In this document: positions 8,877 through 19,714 of the stretch, one piece after another | Layout: each line of letters starts with the position of its first letter | Position numbering within the stretch: position 1 is the first letter of the stretch | DNA from: Gemmatimonadota bacterium | GTDB lineage: Bacteria; Gemmatimonadota; Gemmatimonadetes; Longimicrobiales; Gaopeijiaceae | Assembly: GCA_022340755.1 (NCBI GenBank) | Contig: JAJDNI010000069.1 | Coordinates: 1-32,832 of the forward strand | Direction: 5' to 3' | Length of the DNA stretch: 32,832 nt | Made by a program: the position numbers and the translations under genes | Notes under the pieces: generated by a model | What the model saw: the letters and a program-made list of their open reading frames with translations, nothing else | Databases searched by the model: none | What the model was told of the DNA's origin: nothing

Positions 8877-11411
8877 ATGATTCGTCGTGAGCACGGTTCC
8901 CCGGTCGCCTGGCGCCTGCGCCTCGTCATCCTCGCCCTGCTCCTGCCCGCGAGGCTCGCCGCCCAGAACGTCGACTCCCGGGTCGAGTCGTTGATCCACG
9001 CCATGACTCTGGAGGAAAAGGTCTCGCTTCTCCACGGGGCGCGCGATCCCGACGGAGAAGGCCAGGCGGGATACATGCCCGGCATCCCCCGGCTCGGCAT
9101 CCCTCCGTTGCGTCTGTCCGATGGCCCCGCGGGGGTTCGGACGCGCCTGCCCGCCACCGCCCTCCCGGCACCCGTGGCCCTGGCGGCTTCCTTCGACCCG
9201 GCGCTCGCCCGGCGCTATGGCACCACCATCGGCCGCGAGGGTCGAGCCAGAAACCAGGACGTAATGCTCGCACCCATGGTGAACATCGTCCGGGTACCCC
9301 AGGCCGGACGGAACTTCGAGACGCTGGGTGAGGATCCCTTCCTCGCCGCCCGCATGGTCGAGCAGGAGGTGGAGGGAATGCAGGGAGCGGGCGCCATCGC
9401 CACGGTGAAACACTACGTGGCGAACAACTTCGAGGACGCGCGGACGAGTGTCAGCGCAGACCTCGACGAGCGTGCCCTCCACGAGATCTACCTGCCCGGC
9501 TTCGAGGCGGCGGTGGCCGCCGGCGCGGGCGCGGTCATGTGCTCGTACAACCAGGTGAACGGGGCCTTCGCCTGCGATAACCCCGAGGTTCTGACCCGAA
9601 TTCTCCGGGACCAGCTCGGGTTCCCGGGCTGGGTGATGACCGACTGGGGAGCGCGGCACTCGGCCGACGCCCTTGCAGCGGGACTGGACCAGGAGATGCC
9701 CGGGGGCAGCGGTTCGAGCCGCCAGCCCGTCTGGTTCGGTGACTCCCTCGTCGCTGCCGTGCAGGACGGAAGGACGCCGGAAGCGCTGGTGGACCGGTCG
9801 GTCCGCCGCATCCTCCGGCAGATGGACCGCTTCGGTCTCCTCGACGGGTCGGCGCCCCCCCGCCCAACCATCGACTCCGTGGCGGACGCCGACGTGGCGC
9901 GCGACGTAGCCCTCGCCGGCACCGTCCTGCTCCGGAACCGGGACCAGGTTCTACCCCTGTCCCCGTCGGATCTCGGCTCGGTGGTGGTCATCGGTCCGAC
10001 GGCCGCCCGCCCCGTCGTGGGGGGTGGCGGTAGCTCTCACGTCCTGCCCCTCGCCGCCGACGGCACGCTCCCGGCATTGCGCCGGCGTGCTCCCGTGGGC
10101 ACCAAGGTCCGGTACGAACCGGGCATCGATCTGGACGGAGTCCCGGTGCCTGCTTCGGCGCTGGGGCACCCGGGTGCGCAGGGTGGATTGCCTGGCCTGC
10201 TTCGCGCGGAGGATGGAGTCGAGGCGCGTACCGACGACCGGATCGACTTCACAGGCGCGGACGCCTTGCCAGGTGGACAACAACGCAGCTGGACGGGAAC
10301 CCTCACGGCCCCGACCAGCGGCGTATACGAGATCAAGCTGCAGGTCCGAGGGGCGAGGGCGAACCTCACCCTGAACGGCGAGCGCTTCCTGGGCGGCTTC
10401 GGCGGCAGCCTCCTCTCCACCGCCGACAGCCTCTCGAATGCGTCACGCACCATCCGCCTCGAGTCGGGAGTGGCCCATGCCGTTACCCTCGACGTCGAGT
10501 CCGGAGGAGGTGGCCAGGGCGATGCCGGGGTCCAGGTGCGACTCGCATGGGTGACGCCCGAGCGTCGTCAGGCCCTCGTCGACGACGCCGTGGCGGCCGC
10601 CCGGGATGCAAGGACCGCCGTGGTCTTCGCGTACAACGAGGGAAGCGAAGGGCGCGATCGCACGACGCTTGCGCTCCCCGGCACACAGGACGCCCTGGTG
10701 GAGGCGGTGACGAGGGCGAACCCGCGGACGGTCGTGGTCCTCCAAACCGGTGATCCGGTCCTCATGCCCTGGATCGACGACGTCGCGGCGGTGATGGAGA
10801 CATGGTACGCCGGCGAGGCCGGGGGCGACGCCACCGCCGCGCTCCTCCTCGGCGAGGCCGCCCCGGGCGGGAAGCTTCCGGTTACGTTCCCCCGGACGGA
10901 ATCGGCCTCCCCGACGGCGGACTCGACGCGCTATCCAGGCCGCGATGGTCACGCGGAGTACTCGGAAGGCATCTTCGTGGGGTACCGCTGGTACGACACG
11001 CAGGGCGTGGAGCCGCTCTTTCCCTTCGGGCACGGTCTTTCCTACACGACCTTCGCCTACGACGGCCTCGTGGCTCGCCCTTCGGGCGATGGCATCGACG
11101 TCACGTTCACCCTGCACAACACCGGGCCCCGTGCCGGAAGCGAGGTGGCGCAGGTGTATCTCGGCCCGGTGGACGATCCCCCCGTACCGATGGCCAGGAA
11201 GAGCCTGGCTGCGTTCCAGCGTGTGATGCTCGCGGCGGGCGAGAGTCGCCAGCTCACCCTGCACCTGGATGCGCGTGCGCTCTCCTACTGGTCCGAGGGC
11301 GACGGCGGGTGGCGACGCGTACCCGGGACGCGACAGGTGATGGTGGGGTCGTCGTCTGGGGACATCCGGCTCACCGGAAGCGTCGACCTCACGTCTTCGC
11401 CCGGGGGATGA
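8877..11411 (+). CDS. Exported GH3 beta-glucosidase-type glycoside hydrolase with PA14-like insert
   Basis: Predicted 844 residues. It probably hydrolyses beta-linked glucosides or xylosides outside the cytoplasm. The start is ATG at 8877 with GGAGGAG about 8 nt upstream. A signal peptide spans about 1-29 (cleavage near LAAQ). The GH3 N-terminal barrel follows, with LSDGPAGVR, a KHY motif (VKHYVANNFE, about 178-187) and the catalytic nucleophile Asp 256 in VMTDWGA. The GH3 C-terminal domain is interrupted at about 440-560 by a PA14-like carbohydrate-binding insert (WTGTLTAPTSGVYEIKLQV, then ANLTLNGERF). The acid/base region reads NEGSEGRDRTTLALPG at about 587-602. A fibronectin III-like domain at about 750-840 ends the protein (FPFGHGLSYTTFAY at its start). 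It appears monocistronic, with a hairpin downstream. Confidence 0.93.
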   Translation: MIRREHGSPVAWRLRLVILALLLPARLAAQNVDSRVESLIHAMTLEEKVSLLHGARDPDGEGQAGYMPGIPRLGIPPLRLSDGPAGVRTRLPATALPAPVALAASFDPALARRYGTTIGREGRARNQDVMLAPMVNIVRVPQAGRNFETLGEDPFLAARMVEQEVEGMQGAGAIATVKHYVANNFEDARTSVSADLDERALHEIYLPGFEAAVAAGAGAVMCSYNQVNGAFACDNPEVLTRILRDQLGFPGWVMTDWGARHSADALAAGLDQEMPGGSGSSRQPVWFGDSLVAAVQDGRTPEALVDRSVRRILRQMDRFGLLDGSAPPRPTIDSVADADVARDVALAGTVLLRNRDQVLPLSPSDLGSVVVIGPTAARPVVGGGGSSHVLPLAADGTLPALRRRAPVGTKVRYEPGIDLDGVPVPASALGHPGAQGGLPGLLRAEDGVEARTDDRIDFTGADALPGGQQRSWTGTLTAPTSGVYEIKLQVRGARANLTLNGERFLGGFGGSLLSTADSLSNASRTIRLESGVAHAVTLDVESGGGGQGDAGVQVRLAWVTPERRQALVDDAVAAARDARTAVVFAYNEGSEGRDRTTLALPGTQDALVEAVTRANPRTVVVLQTGDPVLMPWIDDVAAVMETWYAGEAGGDATAALLLGEAAPGGKLPVTFPRTESASPTADSTRYPGRDGHAEYSEGIFVGYRWYDTQGVEPLFPFGHGLSYTTFAYDGLVARPSGDGIDVTFTLHNTGPRAGSEVAQVYLGPVDDPPVPMARKSLAAFQRVMLAAGESRQLTLHLDARALSYWSEGDGGWRRVPGTRQVMVGSSSGDIRLTGSVDLTSSPGG

Positions 11412-11495
11412 AGCGGGGTTCTCCTCCGTCGGCGCGCATCGCACCTCCGCACCGAAGTGTTGGCCCACGGACGCCGCTATCCGCCTGGACATGAA

Positions 11496-11530
11496 GAGGC
11501 TCCCCGACGCCGTTCGCCTCGGGGAGCCTC
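11496..11530. terminator. 12-bp perfect stem between convergent GH3 and glnN
   Basis: GAGGCTCCCCGA pairs perfectly with TCGGGGAGCCTC across an 11-nt loop. It lies 85 bp after the GH3 stop and 90 bp after the glnN stop, so it could end transcription from both sides. There is no T-tract on either strand. Confidence 0.6.
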
Positions 11531-11620
11531 ACAGCCCGTGAGGCGCGGCCCGCTCCCCCGCATTCAGACGACCCCCGAGAGGGTGGCCGGAAGGGCAGAC
11601 GCGGGGGAAGCGGAGCCGGC

Positions 11621-13807
11621 CTATTTCACGAAGAGCATATCCCGGTATGTGGGCATGGGCCAGAGATCGTCGGGAATGATCTTCTCCAACCGGTCCACGA
11701 CTCCCCTGACGGCGGTCATGGCCGGAATGATGTTCTCCCTCATGTGCTCGGCCTTGGAGAAGACGTCGTCTCCGCCCAGCTCGGCATTCTGCTCCACCAA
11801 CACGTCCAGCTTGTCGGTCAGCTCGTCGATGAGCCCGCTCACCTTACGCGCCGTGGCGAGGACACCCTGGACCAACACGTCCACTCCGTCGGCTCGATGA
11901 GCCGTGGTCACCAGGTCGTGGAGGTACCGTGTCGCCGCCGGCAAGACCATGGTGCCCGCGATGTCCGCGGCGGTCTCACCTTCGATGTTCACCGTCTTGA
12001 AGTACTGGTCGACATAGATCTCGTAGCGGGACTCGAGCTCCCGATGCGACAGCACCCCGTACCGCTCGAAAAGCGCGGCGTTCTTCGGGTCGACCAGGGC
12101 CGGCAAGGCCTCCATCGTGTTACGACGGTTCAGCAGCCCGCGTCGCTCCGCCTCCTCGACCCACTCCGAGGCGTAGTTGTCGCCGTTGAAGATGACATGC
12201 TCGAACTCCTTCGCCTCTGAAGAGAGCAGGCCTCGCAGCGCTTCCTCGAAGGATGTGCCGTTCTCCAGGGCGCTCTCCAGCTTGCCGCACAGGTCGTCGA
12301 TGGACTCCGCGACGATGGTGTTCAGCACTGTGGCCGGGAACGAGATGCTCTGCGACGCACCGAGCGCGCGGAACTCGAACTTGTTTCCCGTGAAGGCGAA
12401 CGGTGACGTGCGGTTCCGGTCGCCGGCATGTTTGGGGAGCCGCGGGAGCACGTTCGCGCCCAGGCCCATGAGGCCGCCGCTCTTGCTGGACTTGGCCGCG
12501 CCGCCGTTGTTTGTGATCTGCTCGAAGACGTCCTGGAGCTGGTCACCCACGAACGCGGAGATGATGGCCGGCGGCGCCTCGTTGGCGCCCAGCCTGTGGT
12601 CGTTGGCCGCGTGGGCCACGGAGGCGCGCATGAGGTCCTGATGCCGCGCCACCGCCTTGAGCACCGCCGAGCAGAAGAACAGGAACTGCATGTTCTCGTG
12701 CGGCGTTTCGCCGGGCTCCAGCAGATTCTGATCCTCGGTACCGAACGACCAGTTCAGGTGCTTTCCACTCCCGTTCACGCCGGCGAACGGCTTCTCGTGG
12801 ATGAGGCACACGAGACCGTACTTGCGGGCCACCCGGCGCAGCGTGGACATCATGAGCTGCTGGTGATCGGCGGCCTGGTTGGCGTCCTCGTACACCGGGG
12901 CCATCTCGTACTGGCCGGGCGCCACTTCGTTGTGACGGGTCTTGAGCGGCACGCCGAGCTTGTAGAGCTCCAGCTCCACGTCGTTCATGTATTCGAGCAC
13001 CCGCTCGGGGATGGAGCCGAAGTAATGGTCCTCCATCTCCTGACCCTTCGGGGGCTTGGCGCCGAAGAGCGTGCGGCCGCACGTCACGAGGTCCGGACGC
13101 CGATAGAAGAACTCCTCGTCGACCAGGAAGAACTCCTGCTCGGGCCCCATGGTGGCGCGTACCGGCTTCGGTGGCGACCCGAAAAGCCGCAGCGCTCGGC
13201 GCGCCTGCTCGTCCAGGGCGTGGATGGAGCGCAGCAGGGGCGTCTTCTTGTCCAGGGCGTCTCCCGTCCACGACGCGAAAGCGGTCGGGATGCACAGGTA
13301 CGCGGCCCCGGATCCCTGGATGAGGAAGGCGGGGGATGTGGGGTCCCACGCGGTGTATCCGCGAGCCTCGAACGTGGCGCGTAGGCCGCCCGACGGAAAC
13401 GAAGAAGCGTCGGGCTCACCCTGCACGAGCTCCTTGCCGCTGAACTCGGCGATGGCGCGGCCGTCGCCTGTCGGGTTCAGGAACGAATCGTGCTTCTCGG
13501 CGGTGAGTCCCGTGAGCGGCTGGAACCAGTGCGTGAAATGCGTCGCGCCCTTCTCGATGGCCCACTCCTTCATGGCCACCGCGACCGCGTCGGCGACCGA
13601 GGGATCCAACTCGGTGCCGTTGCGCACCGTCGAGAGCAGCGCCTGGTACTGGGGCTTCGGGAGCCGGGACTTCATCTGATGCAACCCGAAGAGGTTCTCT
13701 CCGAACACCTCCTCGAGGCTGATGCGCTTCTTTTCCTCCTGGCCGTCGCTCGGCGAGGCGTACTTCGCGGCTGCGAGAATGTCGAACCTGGGAACGACGC
13801 GGGTCAT
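11621..13807 (-). CDS. glnN: Glutamine synthetase, type III
   Basis: Predicted 728 residues, the size of GSIII and much longer than GlnA type I. It joins ammonia to glutamate with ATP. Type III features: the N-terminal [18 protein letters not shown] (about 34-51), [10 protein letters not shown] at about 221-230 with metal-binding glutamates, [18 protein letters not shown] at about 293-310, and [16 protein letters not shown] at about 339-354 for glutamate and nucleotide binding. The protein ends with the helical tail typical of the family and a conserved-looking [12 protein letters not shown]. The start is ATG at 13807 with GAGAGGA about 8 nt upstream. It is monocistronic. Its promoter must lie in the AT-rich stretch at 13890-13960, which it shares with the divergent ATPase gene. 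Confidence 0.95.
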   Translation of the reverse strand: MTRVVPRFDILAAAKYASPSDGQEEKKRISLEEVFGENLFGLHQMKSRLPKPQYQALLSTVRNGTELDPSVADAVAVAMKEWAIEKGATHFTHWFQPLTGLTAEKHDSFLNPTGDGRAIAEFSGKELVQGEPDASSFPSGGLRATFEARGYTAWDPTSPAFLIQGSGAAYLCIPTAFASWTGDALDKKTPLLRSIHALDEQARRALRLFGSPPKPVRATMGPEQEFFLVDEEFFYRRPDLVTCGRTLFGAKPPKGQEMEDHYFGSIPERVLEYMNDVELELYKLGVPLKTRHNEVAPGQYEMAPVYEDANQAADHQQLMMSTLRRVARKYGLVCLIHEKPFAGVNGSGKHLNWSFGTEDQNLLEPGETPHENMQFLFFCSAVLKAVARHQDLMRASVAHAANDHRLGANEAPPAIISAFVGDQLQDVFEQITNNGGAAKSSKSGGLMGLGANVLPRLPKHAGDRNRTSPFAFTGNKFEFRALGASQSISFPATVLNTIVAESIDDLCGKLESALENGTSFEEALRGLLSSEAKEFEHVIFNGDNYASEWVEEAERRGLLNRRNTMEALPALVDPKNAALFERYGVLSHRELESRYEIYVDQYFKTVNIEGETAADIAGTMVLPAATRYLHDLVTTAHRADGVDVLVQGVLATARKVSGLIDELTDKLDVLVEQNAELGGDDVFSKAEHMRENIIPAMTAVRGVVDRLEKIIPDDLWPMPTYRDMLFVK

Positions 13808-13890
13808 CGGGCAGATCCTCTCGAAGGCAGGACACCGAACGCTCGGGACGAATCAAAGTGGGCTTCGCCCACTGGCGCCTCAAGAGCCAA

Positions 13891-13960
13891 CGTGTCATTT
13901 TTGCATAAATAAACTTACGCTAAATGTCATAGATTTACTTTCCAGATCTGGAAATTCTGC
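13891..13960. promoter_or_regulatory. AT-rich divergent promoter region between glnN and the ATPase gene
   Basis: This stretch is strikingly AT-rich against its surroundings. On the minus strand, ATGACA and TATGCA are spaced 17 bp apart and could serve glnN. It also holds a 16-bp perfect palindrome, TTTCCAGATCTGGAAA, at 13939-13954, ending 6 bp before the GTG start of the ATPase gene. A protein bound there would block the ATPase start and could affect glnN. No NtcA, NtrC or GlnR site was recognised with confidence. Confidence 0.5.
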
Positions 13961-15379
13961 GTGAACCTGATCCGCAGGCCCCACGAGATCGGAGCCATCC
14001 GAACGGCTCTGGACCACCCGGGTCCGGGCCTGATCCAGGTCACCGGACCCCGAGGCGTGGGGAAGACCACCCTCGTACGCGAGGCGGTCCGGGGAATCCA
14101 GGCCGTGGCCCACCGGGTCCCTCCCCTGCCCGAGCCGAGTCAGCTCCTTGAGCTGACGGCACAGGTGGACCGGGAGACGGGCCCCCGGGAGTCACCACCC
14201 GACACGCCCACGTGGGACGGCGTGTTCGATCACCTCGCCAGACTCGCCGCGGAGCGCGCGCTGGTGCTGGTCCTCGACGACGCCCACTGGCTCTCGGAGT
14301 CCCGCTCCCGCGCGGGGCAGGCCCTCGCGCGCGTACTTGCGTCGGCGCGCGAGGGCCCCGTTCCCTTCCATGTGATCCTCGTCGGGCGCGCGGGCGGCCT
14401 CCCACCGGTGGCGCTGCCCGGGAGGCCACCGCTGGGCCGCCCCCCCGAGGAGCCACCCACACCTCTCGAGGTCCGCGTTCCACCCCTGCCGCTGCGCGGG
14501 GCGATCCCTTTCCTGCCCGGAGGCACACCGGAGGATCGGATCCGAGCCTACGCGGTCTTCGGAGGCGTTCCCGCCCACCTGCTCCGCCTCGACCCCGACG
14601 CTACCCTATGGACGAACGTGCGCCGCACCTTCTTCGAGGCGGGTGCGCCGTTCAACGAGCGAGGCCTCGACCTCCTGGAGCGCGACGTCCAATCCCCCGC
14701 GCGCTACGCCGCCATCCTGGCGACGCTGTCGGCCGGCGAAGCGGATTGGGGGATCGTGCACGGGGGCGTCCCCGACCTGACCAAATCAGGACAGGTGGCT
14801 CCTTACCTTCACAAGTTGGAGGAGTTGGGGCTGTTGGAGACCCGCCGGTCGTTGGATGCAACGCCCCGGAGCCGCAACCGACGGTATCGCATCGTCGATC
14901 CCCTGTTGGCCTTCTGGTTCCGCTTCGTCCTTCCGTTCCTCCACGGTGCCCGGGAGCCCGATGTGGCTCACTGGATGGCGGAGACAGTGCGGCCCCACCT
15001 GGACCGGCACGTCGCTTCCATCTTCCCGGAGATCTGCCGTCGACACATGGCGCTGGACGCCATGGAGTGGGCCGGCGCGAACGCCCGCGAATGTGGCGGC
15101 CTCTGGGGATCCGACTACGACATCGACGCCGCGGGCATCCTGTCGTCCGGTGCCACTTTCTATGGGAAGGCCCCATGGGGCGAGCAACCGGCCGGACCCG
15201 AGATCCTCTCGGATCTGGACGCCATGATCGCCGAGACCCGCTACGGGTTCGGCCGTGAAAGCCGCCTGCGCATCGTCTTCTCGGCTCAGGGTTTTGCGCC
15301 GGAGTTGGCACGTCAGGCCGCCCGTCGCCACGACGTCGCCCTCGTGGACGGCGAGGCGCTGGTGGGAGGCGAGGACTAG
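13961..15379 (+). CDS. AAA-type ATPase with DUF234-like C-terminal domain
   Basis: Predicted 472 residues from GTG at 13961. The N-terminal domain is an archaeal-type P-loop ATPase: Walker A GPRGVGKTT at 29-37 and Walker B LVLVLDDAHW with Asp 106-107. A winged-helix-like middle follows, including SGQVAPYLHKLEELGLLE and YRIVDPLLAFWFRFVLP, which is typical of the ATPase plus DUF234 family. The C-terminal domain should be a restriction-endonuclease-like fold. The acidic residues of SDYDID are present, but the usual Glu-x-Lys segment (GECKW in many relatives) reads YGKAPW here, so the nuclease site looks degenerate. The cellular role of this family is unknown. No good Shine-Dalgarno precedes the GTG; a palindrome sits directly upstream. 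The next gene has its own promoter candidate. Confidence 0.75.
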   Translation: MNLIRRPHEIGAIRTALDHPGPGLIQVTGPRGVGKTTLVREAVRGIQAVAHRVPPLPEPSQLLELTAQVDRETGPRESPPDTPTWDGVFDHLARLAAERALVLVLDDAHWLSESRSRAGQALARVLASAREGPVPFHVILVGRAGGLPPVALPGRPPLGRPPEEPPTPLEVRVPPLPLRGAIPFLPGGTPEDRIRAYAVFGGVPAHLLRLDPDATLWTNVRRTFFEAGAPFNERGLDLLERDVQSPARYAAILATLSAGEADWGIVHGGVPDLTKSGQVAPYLHKLEELGLLETRRSLDATPRSRNRRYRIVDPLLAFWFRFVLPFLHGAREPDVAHWMAETVRPHLDRHVASIFPEICRRHMALDAMEWAGANARECGGLWGSDYDIDAAGILSSGATFYGKAPWGEQPAGPEILSDLDAMIAETRYGFGRESRLRIVFSAQGFAPELARQAARRHDVALVDGEALVGGED

Positions 15380-15397
15380 GCGTTCGCAACCTATTCG

Positions 15398-15426
15398 TTG
15401 TCGGAGTTGAGGGACCCACCTACTAT
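15398..15426 (+). promoter_or_regulatory. Sigma-70-like promoter for the propeller lipoprotein gene
   Basis: TTGTCG at 15398-15403 and TACTAT at 15421-15426 are separated by 17 bp, each matching four of six consensus bases. The predicted transcript would have a leader of about 50 nt before the ATG at 15483. Confidence 0.45.
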
Positions 15427-15482
15427 TCAACCAGTGAAGGCCTGCCCCTTCGATTCGCATCTCCTTTCAGGGGGGGGCGCCC

Positions 15483-16619
15483 ATGGTCCTCAACGCTCGT
15501 CCCTTCTTCGCAGGCGTCTCAAGACAGTTGCTCGCTCGTGGCACCGCAGCCGTCTTCGTGCTCGCTCTCCTGACCGCCTGCGCCGACTCCACGGCTCCGG
15601 AGCAGAACCAGGACGAGGCCCCGTATTGGAATGCGTCCCAGGACCAGATCTTCTTCGTCAGCACCCGCACCGATAGCACAGATGCGAACGGCCGGATACT
15701 GGAAGACATCTACCGTATGAACGCTGACGGCACCGGCACCGGGCGACTGACAGGCGAGTCCGCGCCCTACTACGGTCAACTCCAGCTCTCGCCCGATGGC
15801 GAGAAGCTCGCTTTCGCCACCGATCGCTCTGGTTGCTACAACGTCTGGGTGATGAACGTCGACGGCAGCGACGCGACGCAGCTCACCAGCGTTACCACCT
15901 ATGAGCGATGTAACGAGGTGCCCATCTGGTCACCCGACGGCACGAAGATCGCCTTCGGCAGCTCGCGGAATCCGGATTTGGGGTCGGACGTGTACGTCAT
16001 GAACGCCGACGGCACCGCTGTCGCGAACGTGAGCAACAACCCCAGCACTGATCCGAGTACCTACAATGACCTCTTCTGGGGTTGGTCACCCGACGGGCGT
16101 GTCGTGATGCAGACCAACCGCGACGGCACGGATCGGACCTATCTGGTGAATGCCGACGGATCCGACCTCCAGCCGCTGTTCACCGAGCCATTCACCCAAC
16201 CCTACTGGTCCCCGGACGGCGCGAGGGTCGTCGCCACAATGGACGGGGACGTGTACGTCCTCGACAGAGACGGCACTGACGCGCTCAATCTGAGTGACGA
16301 TCCGGCGTACGACTCCTACGGCGCAGCGAACCCCTGGTCCCCTGATGGTTCGAAGATCGCATGCAGGAGAATGAGCGCGGGAAACGGGGATCTCTTCACC
16401 GTGAACGTACACGGCACCGGTCTCACGGACGTGACCAACAGCCCCGGATCCGAGACCTTCCTCGGATGGTCCCCGGACGGGACACGGATCCTGTTCGTCG
16501 GGACGAAGACCGGAGACAACGAGATCTACGTCATGAACGCCGACGGCACGGGAGTCGTGAACGTCAGTAACGACGCCACCGCCGACGACGACCGGGCCAT
16601 CTGGGTCCCGAAGCGGTAG
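15483..16619 (+). CDS. TolB-like seven-bladed propeller lipoprotein (PD40 repeats)
   Basis: Predicted 378 residues. A lipoprotein signal ends in the lipobox LTAC, with Cys 33 as the lipidated residue; the mature N-terminus (ADSTAPEQNQDEA) suits export to the outer membrane or periplasm. The rest is seven repeats of a WxPDGxKI ... YVMNADGT type, starting with a degenerate PYWNASQDQIFF blade and ending with LGWSPDGTRILF, so it can close a seven-bladed propeller. Such PD40 proteins generally bind partner proteins or ligands, and no catalytic residues are evident. The start is ATG at 15483 behind a run of eight G residues. The gene is followed after 13 bp by the methyltransferase-like gene, whose ribosome site overlaps this gene's stop, so the pair is probably an operon. 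It is unlike genuine TolB in having no N-terminal TolB domain. Confidence 0.9.
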   Translation: MVLNARPFFAGVSRQLLARGTAAVFVLALLTACADSTAPEQNQDEAPYWNASQDQIFFVSTRTDSTDANGRILEDIYRMNADGTGTGRLTGESAPYYGQLQLSPDGEKLAFATDRSGCYNVWVMNVDGSDATQLTSVTTYERCNEVPIWSPDGTKIAFGSSRNPDLGSDVYVMNADGTAVANVSNNPSTDPSTYNDLFWGWSPDGRVVMQTNRDGTDRTYLVNADGSDLQPLFTEPFTQPYWSPDGARVVATMDGDVYVLDRDGTDALNLSDDPAYDSYGAANPWSPDGSKIACRRMSAGNGDLFTVNVHGTGLTDVTNSPGSETFLGWSPDGTRILFVGTKTGDNEIYVMNADGTGVVNVSNDATADDDRAIWVPKR

Positions 16620-16632
16620 GAGCCATCACCCG

Positions 16633-17343
16633 ATGGACACGCCTTCGCCCTCAGGAGCGGAGCCCTCCATGCGGCGGAGCGCCATGGGCCTCCTGGCCCT
16701 CGTGCTTCTGGTCCCGGTGCTCCTCTTCGCGACGGCAGGAACGCTCGCGTGGCCCATGGCGTGGGCGTACGTGGCGCTATCGACCGCCGGTACGGGCGCC
16801 GCCTACTTCATCGTGGCTCGGCTCAGTCCCGACACCCTGAGAGAGCGTGCTCGGGGATTCAGCGCCGAGGGTGTCCAGCCGTGGGACCGCCTGCTCCTGC
16901 CGCTGGTCATCTGGAGCTCCGTCCTCATGCTGGTGGTGGCCGGGCTGGATCACCGCATGGGATGGTCGTCGCTGGGCTCGGTGGGGTGGCGGGCCGTGGC
17001 CTTCGTACCGGCGGCCGCGGGCTACGCGCTCACGTCGTGGGGCATGGCGGAGAACAGGTTCTTCTCCGGCACGGTACGCATCCAGACCGACCGGGGACAC
17101 ACGGTGGTCTCCAGCGGCCCCTATCGTCTGGTGCGCCACCCGGGGTACGCCGGCTCCGTGTTGGCGACCGTCTGCGTGCCGGTGATCCTCGGCTCGTGGT
17201 GGGCCTTCGTGCCGGCTGGCGTGGCCATCACGGCGCTGGTGATCCGCACCTCCCTGGAGGACCGGATGCTGCGGGAGGAGCTGGACGGCTACCAGGCCTT
17301 TGCGGAAAGGACGCGGTGGCGGCTGATTCCGAGGATCTGGTAG
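16633..17343 (+). CDS. Isoprenylcysteine carboxyl methyltransferase-like integral membrane protein
   Basis: Predicted 236 residues with about five hydrophobic segments. The C-terminal part carries the ICMT/PEMT signature: GPYRLVRHPGYAGSVL at about 157-172, then EDRMLREELDGYQAFAERTRWRLIP. In the family this binds S-adenosylmethionine at the membrane interface. Bacterial members methylate diverse or unknown lipophilic substrates, since bacteria lack prenylated CaaX proteins. ATG at 16633 is supported by AGGAG about 10 nt upstream, which overlaps the stop codon of the lipoprotein gene; an internal ATG at 16669 is a weaker alternative. The pairing with a propeller lipoprotein is probably just operon membership. 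It is convergent with gyrB, with two hairpins between. Confidence 0.85.
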   Translation: MDTPSPSGAEPSMRRSAMGLLALVLLVPVLLFATAGTLAWPMAWAYVALSTAGTGAAYFIVARLSPDTLRERARGFSAEGVQPWDRLLLPLVIWSSVLMLVVAGLDHRMGWSSLGSVGWRAVAFVPAAAGYALTSWGMAENRFFSGTVRIQTDRGHTVVSSGPYRLVRHPGYAGSVLATVCVPVILGSWWAFVPAGVAITALVIRTSLEDRMLREELDGYQAFAERTRWRLIPRIW

Positions 17344-17357
17344 GCGACACAGGAGAA

Positions 17358-17390
17358 CTCCACCGCGGCGCGCCGGTCGTCGCGGTGGAG
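17358..17390. terminator. 10-bp perfect stem between convergent genes
   Basis: CTCCACCGCG pairs with CGCGGTGGAG around a 13-nt loop, just after the methyltransferase-like gene. A second smaller hairpin (GGCACC/GGTGCC, 17405-17424) lies between it and the gyrB stop at 17438. Neither has a T-tract, so termination strength is uncertain. Confidence 0.55.
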
Positions 17391-17437
17391 CGGAGGGATG
17401 ATGCGGCACCCGTCGGCCGGTGCCCACCCACACACCC

Positions 17438-19402
<1,965 letters not shown>

Positions 19403-19714
19403 CTACTCCGTCTCCGCCAGCACGAAGACGATGCGATCCAAGGGAGTCTCCGGAAGGCGCTCGTTCACCCGCCGCAGAAACTCCTCCCTCATCATGTTCA
19501 ACTCGGTGAGCCACGCGCTCGTCCGTACCTCCACGAACAGCGCACCGCTCACAACCACCTTCGCATGCGTGACCGCGGCGATGTGCTCGCCCACCAGCTC
19601 CGGCCACGCGTCCACCACGCTCGCCTGCTTCACCTCGTTTCGGAGGCCGTGCTCCTCGAGGACGCCGCTCAGGACGTCTCCCAGCCGGACGGGTCCCTTC
19701 TTCCTACCGATCAC
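19403..19714 (-). CDS. dciA: DciA-like DUF721 protein
   Basis: Predicted 103 residues. DUF721/DciA proteins are the ancestral loaders of the replicative helicase DnaB in bacteria without DnaC or DnaI. The sequence has the expected pattern: LGDVLSGVLEEHGL at the N-terminus, VDAWPELVGEHIAAVTHAKVV in the middle and LFVEVRTSAWLTELNMMREEFLRRVNERL towards the end. I chose GTG at 19714, which overlaps the recF stop as GTGA and has AAGG 7 nt upstream; an alternative GTG at 19744 would sit inside recF without a ribosome site. The placement between recF and gyrB is the classic position for this family. The helicase-loading role is inferred from family and context. Confidence 0.85.
   Translation of the reverse strand: MIGRKKGPVRLGDVLSGVLEEHGLRNEVKQASVVDAWPELVGEHIAAVTHAKVVVSGALFVEVRTSAWLTELNMMREEFLRRVNERLPETPLDRIVFVLAETE

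Noticed and set aside
12428-13384. A 318-residue plus-strand reading frame opposite glnN
   Set aside because: It is antisense to conserved glutamine synthetase motifs.
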